Source: Nocardioides sp. S-1144 (GTDB taxonomy: Bacteria; Actinomycetota; Actinomycetes; Propionibacteriales; Nocardioidaceae). From it: 64,000 nucleotides of DNA. This document shows positions 16,651-25,272 of this stretch, piece by piece; positions within the stretch are counted from its first letter, which is position 1, and every line of letters begins with the position of its first letter. The translations under genes and the position numbers were made by a program. The stretch lies in contig NZ_CP040695.2 of assembly GCF_005954645.2 (NCBI RefSeq), positions 992,001 through 1,056,000 on the forward strand. The letters are read 5' to 3'. Under the pieces are notes generated by a model that was not told the origin of the DNA, made no database searches, and was given only the letters and a program-made list of their open reading frames with translations.

Positions 16651-18243
16651 TCAGATCGACGCCAGCACGGCCTGGGCCGCGTTGTGTCCACCGATCCCCG
16701 ACACCGCGCCACCCCGGCGTGCGCCGGACCCGCAGAGCAGGACCGCGTCGCGGTCGGCCTGCACGCCCCACTGCTGGGCCGGGGTGTCGAGCCGGGCTCG
16801 CGACGGCGCCCACGGCCAGTCGAGGTCGCCGTGGAAGATGTGACCGCCGGGCATGGCGAGGTCGCGCTCGACGTCCTGGGGGATCTTGGCCTCGATGCAC
16901 GGGTTCCCGGCCGCGTCGCGCGCGACGCAGGCCGACAACGGTTCGACCAGGTGCTGGTCGAGGGAGGCGATCGCCCGCTCCACCGCGAGCGCCTTGGCCC
17001 CCTCGGGGTCCCGGTCGAAGAGCGACGCGGGGGTGTGCAGGCCGAAGTAGGTGAGGGTGTGGGTCCCGTCCGGGACCTCGCCGAGGATCGTCGGGTCGGT
17101 GAGCGAGTGGCAGTAGACCTCGCCGGGTATCGTCGTCGGGACCCGTCCCGCGGCCGCGTCGGCGTAGGCCGCCTCGAGCTGGCTGTAGTCCTCCCCGAGG
17201 TGGAGGGTCCCGGAGAACGCCACGGCGGGGTCCACCCCGGACCGCAGCCGCGGGAGGCGGTCCAGCAGCAGGTTGATCTTGAGCTGGGCGCCCTCGGGCT
17301 TGCTGTCGGGCTCCTCGGTCTCGCCGAGCAGGATCCGCAGCACCCACGGGGCCACGTTGGCCAGCACGAACCGCGCCTCGGCGGTGCGGACGACGCCGTC
17401 CTCGTGCCAGCTGACCTCCGCCCCGCCGTCGGCGGACCGGTCGGTCTGGATGCCGCTGACGCCCGCGCCGGTCCGGATGGTGGCGCCGGCCTCCACCGCG
17501 GCGCGCAGCAGGGCGTCGGTGACCGCGCCCATGCCGCCGACCGGGACCCGCCACTCGCCCGAGCCGTTGCCGATGAGGTGGTACAGGAAGCACCGGTTCT
17601 GGATCAGCGACGGGTCGTGGAGCGAGGCGAAGGTGCCGATGAGGGCGTCGGTGGCGACCACGCCGCGGACCGTGTCGTCGGAGAAGCGCCGCTCGACCGC
17701 GGCGCCGAGGGGCTCGGTCACCAGGTCGCGCCAGGTGCCCGGGTCCACCTGGGCGCGCAGGTCGCGCTCGTGGGGCAGCGGCTGGAGGAGGGTCGGAGCG
17801 ATCACGCGGGCGGCGTCGGCGACCTCGGCGTAGAAGGCGCGCCACGCCTCGTACTCCTCCTCGGAGCCGGTCAGGGCGGCGAACGAGCGTCGGGTGGCGT
17901 CGCGCTCGACGCGCTCGACGTGGAGCCCGCCGGGGTGGCCGTCGCGGATCGTCGGTGTGTACGAGGCCGTCGTGCGGGACTTCAGCGTGATCTCGAGCCC
18001 CAGGTCGGCCATCAGCGCCTCGGGCATCACCGACACCAGGTAGGAGTAGCGCGACAGGCGGGTCGGCCACCCCTGGAAGGCGGGCGCCGAGACGGCCGCG
18101 CCGCCGGTGTGGTCGAGTCGTTCGAGCACCAGCACCGAGACGCCGGCACGCGCCAGGTACGCGGCGGCGACGAGACCGTTGTGGCCGCCTCCGACGACCA
18201 CGACGTCGTAGCGGCTGGCGGTCTGTCCGGCGTGGTCCGTCAT
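16651..18243 (-). CDS. Phytoene desaturase-like FAD-dependent oxidoreductase
   Basis: 530 residues. The N-terminal dinucleotide-binding motif VVVVGGGHNGLVAAAYLA and a C-terminal CrtI-type signature (LCGSGARRGGAVSGIGGHN) define the NAD(P)/FAD-dependent oxidoreductase family related to carotenoid desaturases. No carotenoid genes are nearby, so the substrate is open. The start ATG 18243 has TACGGT (18255-18250) 6 nt upstream; a longer in-frame start at 18267 would precede this box. Divergent from the acylase gene. Confidence 0.85.
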   Translation of the reverse strand: MTDHAGQTASRYDVVVVGGGHNGLVAAAYLARAGVSVLVLERLDHTGGAAVSAPAFQGWPTRLSRYSYLVSVMPEALMADLGLEITLKSRTTASYTPTIRDGHPGGLHVERVERDATRRSFAALTGSEEEYEAWRAFYAEVADAARVIAPTLLQPLPHERDLRAQVDPGTWRDLVTEPLGAAVERRFSDDTVRGVVATDALIGTFASLHDPSLIQNRCFLYHLIGNGSGEWRVPVGGMGAVTDALLRAAVEAGATIRTGAGVSGIQTDRSADGGAEVSWHEDGVVRTAEARFVLANVAPWVLRILLGETEEPDSKPEGAQLKINLLLDRLPRLRSGVDPAVAFSGTLHLGEDYSQLEAAYADAAAGRVPTTIPGEVYCHSLTDPTILGEVPDGTHTLTYFGLHTPASLFDRDPEGAKALAVERAIASLDQHLVEPLSACVARDAAGNPCIEAKIPQDVERDLAMPGGHIFHGDLDWPWAPSRARLDTPAQQWGVQADRDAVLLCGSGARRGGAVSGIGGHNAAQAVLASI

Positions 18244-18306
18244 CCCGTCACCGTAGCGACCTCGCACGCCAGTCGCGGTGAGCAGGATGGCCTAGGGTCA
18301 CCGCAC

Positions 18307-20190
18307 ATGGCCCGGATCTACCGCGACGCCTACGGCATCCCGCACGTCCGAGGCTCCGACGTGCTCGACGTGGCCCACGGCCAGGGCTGGGCGGTCGCCA
18401 CCGACCGGGCCTGGCAGCTCGAGTGGCTGCGGCGGCGGGCGACCGGGACGACGGCCGAGGTGCTCGGCGCCGACGCGGCGCCGTGGGACCGGTTCGCGTG
18501 GCGCGTCCACCTGGTCGACACCGCACGACGCGCCTTCGACGCGCTGTCCACCGGGTCGCAGGAGTTCGTGGCGGCCTACGTCGACGGCGTCAACGCCGGG
18601 CTGCACGACGACGTGCCGGAGCTCGAGGCGCTCGGCGCCACGGCCGAGCGGTGGCCGGTGTGGATGCCGCTGGCGACCTTCCACGCCCAACAGGTGCTGT
18701 TCGCCGACATCGGCGCGCACCTGTGGGGTCGGCGCGTCGCCGAGGTGCTGGGTGCGGACGGCGCGCTGCTGGCGCGGGAGGGGCCGCGGCCCGCCGGCAG
18801 CAACGCGTGGGCGGTGGGCGGGGCCCGGACGACGTCCGGGATGCCGCTGGTCGGCGGCGACCCGCACCGCACCTTCGAGTCGCCCGGGGTCTACCACCAG
18901 GTGCGGCTGTGCTCCGAGGACCCCGGGGACCGCTTCGACGTCGTCGGCTTCAGCTTCGCCGGCACCCCGGGGGTCCAGCACTTCGCCCACGCCGGCGACG
19001 TCGCCTGGGCGATCACCAATGCGATGGCGACCTACCAGGACCTCGACGACGTCGACGAGCCCGTCGACGAGCCCGTCGACGGGCCGAGCGTGCTGCCCGG
19101 GGTCGGGTTCCGCGGTCCGTCGACCGAGCTGGGCGACCTCGGGTTCGAGGCACTCCTCCCGCTGCTGCGGGCGCGCACCGTCGAGGACGTCGACGCGGCG
19201 CTGGACCACTGGGTCGAGCCGGTCAACAACGTCGTCGTCGCCGACCGCGGCGGTGCCGTGCGCTACCGCTGGGCCGGGCGCGTCCCCGTCCGCGACGAGG
19301 GCGGGCGGTGGACCGGGTGGCGCACCGATCCGCACCGCCTCGACGTCGACGCCGACGGCCAGGTCGTGACGGCCAACGAGCGGCGTGGACCGGAGAGCGC
19401 CGAGATCGGCGAGAGGTTCGCCCCGCCGTACCGCGCCCAGCGCATCGCCGCGCTCCTGGAGGGCCGCTCACGACTGGGCGCCGCCGACTTCGCGGCGATC
19501 CACGGCGACACCCTGCTCGGGGGAATCGAGGTGCTGCGCCCGCTGCTCCCCGAGCGGCTGCGTGACTGGGACGGGCGGATGGACGCCGACTCCCGGCGGG
19601 CGGGGGACTTCGCGACGTGGCGCTCGGCGTTCGTGCGCCTCATCGCCGCCGAGCCCGTCCTCGACGGCCTGCGCGCCCCCGCACCGGACCCGGTGTTCGC
19701 GCCGTACTTCGACGTGACGGTCGCGGTCGGCCTGGCGCTGACGACGCTCGTCGCCGCCGGGACGCCCTTCGGGATCGACCTGGCCCACCACGCCGAGCGC
19801 GCCGGTCGCGAGACCGGGACGGCGCCGGCGTGGGGGAGCGGGCACGTGTTCAGTCCGAGCCACCCGTTCGACCCGGTCGCGCACCTCGACGCCCCCGCGG
19901 TGCCACGGGTCCCGCTCGGCGGCGACCAGGACTGCGTGCGCTGCGTCGGCTCGTTGCCCGGGATCGACGACGCGGGCTACCGCGGTGCGGTCGCCCGCTA
20001 CGTGTGGGACCTCGCCGACCGGACGGCCGGCGGCTGGGTCGTGCCGATGGGCGCGTCCGGGTCACCGCGGTCCGAGCACCACCTGGACCAGCTCCCGCTG
20101 TGGGCGAAGGGAGCGCTGGCGCCGATCGTCACCGACTGGGACCTCCTCGAGGAGGCGGACGGTCCGGGCCGAGGCGGATCCCCGTCGTGA
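18307..20190 (+). CDS. Penicillin acylase family protein, apparently cytoplasmic
   Basis: 627 residues. An Ntn-hydrolase of the penicillin acylase / acyl-homoserine lactone acylase superfamily: RDAYGIPHVRGSDVLDVAHGQG (read as RDAYGIPHVRG and DVAHGQGWA), then the autoprocessing site AGSNAWAVGG with nucleophile Ser165, and the oxyanion/structural VNNVVVADRGG block. A precursor would be cleaved before Ser165 into a short alpha and long beta chain. No signal peptide is present: the conserved RDxxGxPH motif starts at residue 6. A 12-nt direct repeat near 19056-19080 encodes DEPVDEPVDG. TAGGGT at 18293-18298, 8 nt from the ATG. Natural substrate unknown. Confidence 0.88.
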   Translation: MARIYRDAYGIPHVRGSDVLDVAHGQGWAVATDRAWQLEWLRRRATGTTAEVLGADAAPWDRFAWRVHLVDTARRAFDALSTGSQEFVAAYVDGVNAGLHDDVPELEALGATAERWPVWMPLATFHAQQVLFADIGAHLWGRRVAEVLGADGALLAREGPRPAGSNAWAVGGARTTSGMPLVGGDPHRTFESPGVYHQVRLCSEDPGDRFDVVGFSFAGTPGVQHFAHAGDVAWAITNAMATYQDLDDVDEPVDEPVDGPSVLPGVGFRGPSTELGDLGFEALLPLLRARTVEDVDAALDHWVEPVNNVVVADRGGAVRYRWAGRVPVRDEGGRWTGWRTDPHRLDVDADGQVVTANERRGPESAEIGERFAPPYRAQRIAALLEGRSRLGAADFAAIHGDTLLGGIEVLRPLLPERLRDWDGRMDADSRRAGDFATWRSAFVRLIAAEPVLDGLRAPAPDPVFAPYFDVTVAVGLALTTLVAAGTPFGIDLAHHAERAGRETGTAPAWGSGHVFSPSHPFDPVAHLDAPAVPRVPLGGDQDCVRCVGSLPGIDDAGYRGAVARYVWDLADRTAGGWVVPMGASGSPRSEHHLDQLPLWAKGALAPIVTDWDLLEEADGPGRGGSPS

Positions 20191-20198
20191 GGGATCCC

Positions 20199-21071
20199 TC
20201 AGGACAGGTCCTTCTCGAAGAAGAGCTCGGCGTAGGGGTTGTCGTTGTAGCGCCCGATCGACCGGTACCCGCCTCGTTCGTACATCGCGATCGCCTCGGA
20301 GAGGGTCCCGTTCGTGTCGAGGCGGATCGTCGTCGCGGCCCGGCCCCGGGCCACGTCCTCGAGGTGCCGCAACAACCGTGACCCGAGTCCGGCTCCGCGC
20401 CACGACGGGTCGACCCACATCCGCTTGATCTCGTCGACGACCCTCGTCGCGTCGCCGGGGAGGCGCTGCAGCCCGCCGCAGGCGACCGGGACCCGGTCGC
20501 TCGTGGCGACGGTGAAGCAGTCGAGGGGCGAGGGCGTGCCGGGGTCGAAGCCGTCCGGGAACCGCTCGGCGAGCTCGGCGAAGTACCGGCCCATGCTCTC
20601 GGTCGCCGCGGGACCCGCCGGGTCGACCTCGCGCAGGACCACGGTGGCCGCGCGCACCAGGAGGTCGGCGGTCGCGAGCGCCTCGGTCAGCCGGCCGCGT
20701 TGACGCTCGGTCAGCGGCGCGACCAGACGCAGCGCGAGCTCGTCGGAGCGGGTCTCCAGCCGGGCCAGCAGCGCGCGCCCGTCGTCGGTCAGGGTGGCGT
20801 GGCGGCGACGGCGGTCTGCCGGGTCGGGCGCGGTGCCGGCCAGTCCCCGGGCCTCGAGGTCGCGCAGCAGCCGGCTCAGGTAGCCCGAGTCGAGGCCGAG
20901 GCGGTCGCGCAGGTCGCGCACCGCGGCGCCGGGGGCGCCGATCTCGAAGAGGAGCCGGGCCCCGCCGAGCGGCAGGCCCAGCCCGAGGAACGACTCCTCC
21001 AGGACCCCGATGCGCTGGGTGTAAGTCCGGTTGAACCGTCGCAGGGTCGCCGTCGCCAGGTCGGTGCTCAC
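20199..21071 (-). CDS. MarR-family regulator fused to GNAT acetyltransferase
   Basis: 290 residues. Residues about 1-140 form a MarR-type winged helix (LRDRLGLDSGYLSRLLRDLEARGL, cited here as LGLDSGYLSRLL; ADRRRRHATLTDDGRALL as the wing). Residues about 150-290 are a GNAT domain with the acetyl-CoA loop WRGAGLGSRLLRHLEDVA. Such MarR-GNAT fusions are widespread in actinobacteria. GTG 21071 is set by TAGAGT (21084-21079), 7 nt upstream. A CTGACT-CT-AGTCAG palindrome covers that box, so the protein probably represses itself. Regulated targets and acetyl acceptor unknown. Confidence 0.9.
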   Translation of the reverse strand: MSTDLATATLRRFNRTYTQRIGVLEESFLGLGLPLGGARLLFEIGAPGAAVRDLRDRLGLDSGYLSRLLRDLEARGLAGTAPDPADRRRRHATLTDDGRALLARLETRSDELALRLVAPLTERQRGRLTEALATADLLVRAATVVLREVDPAGPAATESMGRYFAELAERFPDGFDPGTPSPLDCFTVATSDRVPVACGGLQRLPGDATRVVDEIKRMWVDPSWRGAGLGSRLLRHLEDVARGRAATTIRLDTNGTLSEAIAMYERGGYRSIGRYNDNPYAELFFEKDLS

Positions 21072-21075
21072 GTGC

Positions 21076-21089
21076 CTGACTCTAGTCAG
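21076..21089. promoter_or_regulatory. Probable autoregulatory MarR operator over the -10 box
   Basis: CTGACT-CT-AGTCAG, perfect 6-bp arms with a 2-bp centre. It overlaps the minus-strand TAGAGT promoter box of the MarR-GNAT gene, 5 nt from the start codon. Confidence 0.5.
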
Positions 21090-21143
21090 ACATCGGTTCG
21101 TCGGCGTCGGACCGACAGCCCGAGCAGCCGATGCCCGGACACG

Positions 21144-21184
21144 GATCGAGCCCCCGGCCGGTGGAGCGGGCCGGGGGCTCGATC
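21144..21184. terminator. Perfect 16-bp hairpin downstream of tRNA-His
   Basis: GATCGAGCCCCCGGCC (21144-21159) pairs with 21169-21184 around a 9-nt loop, 8 nt past the 3' end of the minus-strand tRNA-His. Confidence 0.75.
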
Positions 21185-21191
21185 GGGTTGG

Positions 21192-21265
21192 GGTGAGTAA
21201 CGGGACTTGAACCCGCGACATCCGCCACCACAAGGCGGCGCTCTACCAGCTGAGCTATACCCACC
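21192..21265 (-). tRNA. tRNA-His (anticodon GUG)
   Basis: Acceptor GTGGGTA / TACTCAC with one G-U pair, anticodon loop TTGTGGT, discriminator C at 21192, and the extra G(-1) encoded at 21265, all features of bacterial tRNA-His. Confidence 0.95.
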
Positions 21266-21306
21266 ATCGTCCCGACGTGGTCGGGACCGGTTGAAGTGTA
21301 GACGTA

Positions 21307-21954
21307 TCAGGCGCCGGGTTCAGAATCGGATGCGTGTGCCGTCGGTCCGAGGCCGGTGAGGGCGCCGCCGTGACGGCGCGCGACCTCCTTGGCCGACGCC
21401 GAGTCGGGGCCGGGCGGAGCCACGAAGACGGTGTCGCGGTAGTAGCGCAGCTCCTCGATGCTCTCCTGGATGTCGGCCAGGGCCCGGTGGTTGCCCCGCT
21501 TGGTCGGGGCCGCGAAGTAGGCCCGCGGGAACCAGCGGCGCGACAGCTCCTTGATCGAGGAGACGTCGACGATCCGGTAGTGCAGGAACGCGTCGAGCTC
21601 GGACATGTCGCGCGCCAGGAACGCCCGGTCGGTGGCGACGGTGTTGCCCGCGAGCGGGGGCCGGCTGTCGTCGGCGCAGTGCTCACGCAGGTAGGCCATC
21701 ACCTGCTCCTCGGCCTCGGCCAGGCTCACCCCGTGCTCGAGCTCCTCGAGCAGCCCGGAGGAGGTGTGCATCGTCCGGACGAACTCGATCATCTGCTCGA
21801 GGGCCTCGGCGGGCGGCTTGATGATGATGTCGACGCCGTCGCCGAGGACGTTCAGGTCGAAGTCGGTGACCAGGGCCGCGACCTCCACCAGCGCGTCGGC
21901 GCCGAGGTCGAGGCCGGTCATCTCACAGTCGATCCAGACCAGGCGTTCGTTCAC
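21307..21954 (-). CDS. orn: Oligoribonuclease
   Basis: 215 residues. A DEDDh 3'-5' exonuclease that degrades 2-5 nt RNAs and pGpG. Catalytic residues visible: WIDCEMTGLD (Asp9, Glu11), AGNTVATDRAFL and HRALADI. The C-terminal extension of about 35 residues (Ser/Ala-rich) goes beyond the E. coli enzyme. GTG 21954 has TAGGGT (21968-21963) 8 nt upstream, which rules out the longer frame from 22011. tRNA-His follows on the same strand. Confidence 0.95.
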   Translation of the reverse strand: MNERLVWIDCEMTGLDLGADALVEVAALVTDFDLNVLGDGVDIIIKPPAEALEQMIEFVRTMHTSSGLLEELEHGVSLAEAEEQVMAYLREHCADDSRPPLAGNTVATDRAFLARDMSELDAFLHYRIVDVSSIKELSRRWFPRAYFAAPTKRGNHRALADIQESIEELRYYRDTVFVAPPGPDSASAKEVARRHGGALTGLGPTAHASDSEPGA

Positions 21955-22025
21955 GATCGCCCACCCTACGTGCCCGCCGGCCTTTCTCAGCGGCGGCTCA
22001 GTCCCAGCCACTACCGTCGTGCCCT

Positions 22026-22517
22026 GTGAAGCAGTGGGTCGCCGTTCTCGCCCGCCTCGTGGTGGGCGGTGTCTGGCTCTACGCCGGACTGGCGAAGCTG
22101 ACCGACCCGCTCGGCAGCGTGAGCGCCGTCCAGGCCTACGAGCTCCTCCCGAGCGGTCTCGAGGAACCCGTCGGGTACGCCCTGCCGGCCGTCGAGGTCG
22201 TCGTCGGGCTCGCGCTCGTCCTGGGCCTGATGACGCGCGGGGCGGCGCTGATCTCCGCGGTCCTGTTCGTCGGCTTCGTCATCGGCATCGCCTCGGTGTG
22301 GGCGCGCGGCCTGGAGATCGACTGCGGCTGCTTCGGTGGCGGTGGTCACGACCCCGGCGCCTCCTCGAGCTACCCCTGGGAGGTCGCGCGCGACGCCGCC
22401 CTCGTGGCGGCCTCGGTGTTCCTGGTGTGGGCGGGCTCGCGACGGTGGTCGCTCGACTCCCTGCTGTTCCGCACGACGACTCGCGACGAGCGCGAGCACG
22501 ACCTGGAAGGTGTGTAG
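22026..22517 (+). CDS. MauE/DoxX-type membrane protein
   Basis: 163 residues, four membrane helices, DoxX opening RLVVGGVWLYAGLAKL and a CGCFGG motif (Cys-x-Cys) in the loop after helix 3, typical of MauE-like redox membrane proteins. The next gene encodes a membrane-anchored DsbA-like thioredoxin with no gap, so the pair probably makes or shuttles disulfides outside the membrane: MauE passes electrons and the DsbA-like protein acts on substrates. TACCGT at 22012-22017, 8 nt before the GTG. Confidence 0.85.
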   Translation: MKQWVAVLARLVVGGVWLYAGLAKLTDPLGSVSAVQAYELLPSGLEEPVGYALPAVEVVVGLALVLGLMTRGAALISAVLFVGFVIGIASVWARGLEIDCGCFGGGGHDPGASSSYPWEVARDAALVAASVFLVWAGSRRWSLDSLLFRTTTRDEREHDLEGV

Positions 22518-23237
22518 ATGGCTGGCAAGTCCAAGACCGAGGCGAGGGCGGAGCAGCGCGCCGCGCGCCTGGCCGAGATCAAGAAGGCCGAGCAGGCGGC
22601 GGCGCGCCGGCGCAACCTGATGGTCGGCGGTGTCGTCGCCCTCGTGCTGGTGCTGATCGCGGTCGTCATCTACTTCTTCAGCCGCTCCAACGACGTCGAG
22701 GCCGCGGCCCCCGGGTCCAGCGACTACGGCGTCACCATCGGCCCCGAGGACGCACCCCACACGCTGGTGATCTACGAGGACTTCCTCTGCCCGGCCTGCG
22801 GGGCGCTGGAGGCGGCGACCGGTGACCGGTTGGCCGAGCTGGCCGACGAGGGCCAGGTGTTCGTCGACTACCGCCCGTTCACCCTGCTCGACCGCCTCGG
22901 CACGTACTCCGCCCGGTCCGCGAGCGCCTTCGGCGTCGTGCTGGAGGAGTCCGGGCCCGAGGTCGCCAAGAAGTTCCACGACCTCCTCTACGCCGAGCAG
23001 CCCGAGGAGGGCGCCGAGCCGTACCCGGACGCCGACTGGCTGGTCGACAAGGCCGTCGAGGCCGGCGCCGACGAGGACGCCGTCCGCCCGGGCATCGAGG
23101 AGGGCGAGAACGACTTCGCGGAGGAAGCGACCCAGGAGGCCGTCGACGCCGGCGTCCAGGGCACCCCGACGGTGATCCTCGACGGTGAGACGTTCACCGG
23201 CGGCTACGACGAGCTGCTCGAGAAGATCGAGAACTAG
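22518..23237 (+). CDS. Membrane-anchored DsbA-like thiol-disulfide oxidoreductase
   Basis: 239 residues. A charged cytoplasmic coiled helix (1-33), one transmembrane helix (about 34-54), and a thioredoxin-fold domain with active site CPAC (Cys91, Cys94) and the cis-Pro loop GVQGTPTVILDG. Oriented with the catalytic domain outside the membrane. It starts directly after the stop of the MauE/DoxX gene and is surely cotranscribed with it. Confidence 0.92.
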   Translation: MAGKSKTEARAEQRAARLAEIKKAEQAAARRRNLMVGGVVALVLVLIAVVIYFFSRSNDVEAAAPGSSDYGVTIGPEDAPHTLVIYEDFLCPACGALEAATGDRLAELADEGQVFVDYRPFTLLDRLGTYSARSASAFGVVLEESGPEVAKKFHDLLYAEQPEEGAEPYPDADWLVDKAVEAGADEDAVRPGIEEGENDFAEEATQEAVDAGVQGTPTVILDGETFTGGYDELLEKIEN

Positions 23238-23271
23238 CAGCGGGGGTGGGGCGACTGGCACGATCCCTCGG

Positions 23272-24291
23272 GTGAGCCAGTCGCCCCACGCCGCCTTCGT
23301 GGCCGGACTCCCCAAGGCCGAGCTGCACGTCCACCACGTCGGGTCCGCCTCGGTGCGGATCGTCTCCGAGCTGGCCGAGCGGCACCCCGGCACGGTGCCG
23401 GCCGACCCCGAGGCGCTGCGCGCGTTCTACGAGTTCCGCGACTTCGCCCACTTCATCGAGGTCTACCTCGCGGTCGTCGACCTGATCCGCACCCCCGACG
23501 ACGTGCGCTACCTGACCTACGAGGTGGCCCGCGAGCTCGCGACCGGCCAGGCCGTGCGGTACGCCGAGCTCACCTGCACCCCGTACACCTCGGTGCTCCG
23601 GGGCATCGCGATCGAGGGCTACACCGAGGCCATCGAGGACGCGCGGGTCGCGGCCGAGCGCGACTTCGGGCTGGTGCTGCGCTGGATCTACGACATCCCC
23701 GGCGAGTCGGGCCTCCCCGCCGCCGACGCGACCCTCGGCTACGCCCTCGACCACCGGCCCGACGCCCTGGTCGGCTTCGGGCTCGGCGGGCCCGAGATCG
23801 GCGTCCCGCGCGCCCAGTTCGCGCCGCACTTCGAGGCCGCCCGCGCCGCCGGTCTCCACTCGGTGCCGCACGCGGGGGAGACCACCGGCCCCGAGACGAT
23901 CTGGGACTCGCTGCGGCTGCTCGGCGCCGAGCGCATCGGCCACGGGACGTCGGCCGCCGCCGACCCCGACCTGCTCACCCACCTCGCCGACCGGGCGATC
24001 CCGCTCGAGGTCTGCCCGTCGTCCAACATCGCCACCCGCGCCGTCGCCACCCTGGCCGACCACCCGCTCAAGACGTTCGTGGACGCCGGCGTCGTGGTCA
24101 CCGTGAACTCCGACGACCCGCCGATGTTCGGCACCACGCTCAACCGCGAGTACGAGATCGCCGCCGACCTGCTCGGGCTCGACGAGCACGGCCTCGCCGA
24201 CCTCGCCCGGGCCGGGGTGACGTCGTCCTTCGCTCCCGACGACGTGAAGGCCCGCGTGCTCGCCGAGATCGCCGACCACGACCGGGCCTGA
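23272..24291 (+). CDS. Adenosine deaminase family amidohydrolase
   Basis: 339 residues. The metal and catalytic motifs of the adenosine/AMP deaminase family are present: HVHHVGSA (first His pair; the common form is HLHLDGS), VPHAGE with the catalytic Glu, RIGHGTSA, EVCPSSNIAT and NSDDPPMF. The HxHHVG variant separates it from textbook adenosine deaminases, so another purine-like substrate (for example a futalosine or a modified adenine) cannot be excluded. GTG start: CACGAT ends 7 nt upstream. Confidence 0.85.
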   Translation: MSQSPHAAFVAGLPKAELHVHHVGSASVRIVSELAERHPGTVPADPEALRAFYEFRDFAHFIEVYLAVVDLIRTPDDVRYLTYEVARELATGQAVRYAELTCTPYTSVLRGIAIEGYTEAIEDARVAAERDFGLVLRWIYDIPGESGLPAADATLGYALDHRPDALVGFGLGGPEIGVPRAQFAPHFEAARAAGLHSVPHAGETTGPETIWDSLRLLGAERIGHGTSAAADPDLLTHLADRAIPLEVCPSSNIATRAVATLADHPLKTFVDAGVVVTVNSDDPPMFGTTLNREYEIAADLLGLDEHGLADLARAGVTSSFAPDDVKARVLAEIADHDRA

Positions 24292-24311
24292 CCCGACGGG
24301 AGGCCGGATGG

Positions 24312-24363
24312 ACGTCGGCGGGAGCCGACGTGAGGGCCCCGCGGTCTCATACACCGCGGGGCC
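24312..24363. terminator. Two consecutive hairpins after the deaminase gene
   Basis: Hairpin 1: ACGTCGGC (24312-24319) with 24324-24331. Hairpin 2: GGCCCCGCGGT (24335-24345) with 24353-24363, 11 bp. They begin 20 nt past the stop codon and probably isolate the following riboswitch from read-through. Confidence 0.7.
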
Positions 24364-24469
24364 GGCCCCAGCCTGGCGCGGCGCGTCGGCCGCCCGTCGG
24401 AGGCGCGCCGCGGCACGCGGGGCGGCGGACGGATTCGCGGGAGCGGCCCCGTCCTGAGAGGATGGGCCC

Positions 24470-24630
24470 GCATCGAAGGGGAGTAGTTCCCGCGCCCCCC
24501 CCTGGTGGGGAGCGGAGGTACGTCGACATACCGGTGGGTCCGCCCACCCGGCGTACCGCTCGGCCCGGCCCACCCCGGCAGGCCCGAGTGAGCGAGACCT
24601 TCGGCACGATCCGTGCCGAAGCGACCCCCC
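24470..24630 (+). ncRNA. yybP-ykoY manganese riboswitch
   Basis: The conserved 5' strand AAGGGGAGTAG (24475-24485), the internal loop TACGTCGACATACCGG, the CCCCGGCAGGCC segment and the closing GAGCGAGACCTTCGG are all present in the right order. They match the Mn-sensing yybP-ykoY class. It precedes mntP, the classic target of this riboswitch. A strong CTTCGGCAC / GTGCCGAAG hairpin at its 3' end (about 24598-24620) may be part of the expression platform. Together with the preceding hairpins it accounts for the 377-nt gap between genes; bases 24364-24469 hold no recognised feature except a likely promoter. Confidence 0.9.
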
Positions 24631-24668
24631 CAGGGCCTCCGGCGTCCACACGAGAGGCACCTGCACCC

Positions 24669-25235
24669 ATGTCGTTCCTCACCCTGCTCCTCGTCGCGCT
24701 GGGGGTCTCCGCCGACGCCTTCGCCGTGGCCATCGGCAAGGGCCTGCAGATGCGCCGGCTCCGCGTCACCGACGCGGTCCTGCTCGCGCTGACCTTCGGC
24801 GTCTTCCAGGCCGCGATGCCGGCGATCGGCTGGCTCCTCGGCACCGGGTTCGCCGACCGCGTGACGGCGATCGACCACTGGATCGCGTTCGGGCTGCTGG
24901 CCGCCATCGGCGCGAAGATGATCTGGGAGGCGTTCCACGCCGACCCCGACCAGGACGCCGACGACGGCCGGATCCCGGTCAGGGAGATGCTGGTGCTCGG
25001 CCTGGCCACCAGCATCGACGCCCTCGCGGTCGGCGTCGGGTTCGCGTTCCTCGACGTCTCGATCCTCGGCGCGGCGGTCCTGATCGGCGTGACCACGTTC
25101 GTGATCTCGCTGGGCGGCGTCGCCCTGGGCCACCGGGCCGGCACCCGGTTCCGGGGCCCGGCCGAGGTCGTCGGCGGGCTGATCCTCATCGGGATCGGCC
25201 TGCGCATCCTGCTCGACCACACCGGCGTCCTCTGA
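24669..25235 (+). CDS. mntP: Manganese efflux pump MntP
   Basis: 188 residues with six membrane helices in two inverted halves, each opening with a conserved Asp-containing motif: GVSADAFAVAIGKG and TSIDALAVGVGFA. These Asp residues are essential in MntP. Expression should rise with Mn through the upstream yybP-ykoY riboswitch. Confidence 0.95.
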   Translation: MSFLTLLLVALGVSADAFAVAIGKGLQMRRLRVTDAVLLALTFGVFQAAMPAIGWLLGTGFADRVTAIDHWIAFGLLAAIGAKMIWEAFHADPDQDADDGRIPVREMLVLGLATSIDALAVGVGFAFLDVSILGAAVLIGVTTFVISLGGVALGHRAGTRFRGPAEVVGGLILIGIGLRILLDHTGVL

Positions 25236-25272
25236 CACCGGCGTCCACCGGTGCCCGAGGAACCGGTCCGGG

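Noticed and set aside
16684..20190. Continuous 1168-codon frame across the oxidoreductase and the acylase
   Set aside because: Its first half is the antisense of the CrtI-like gene and has no family motif; the real acylase starts at 18307 behind a promoter box.
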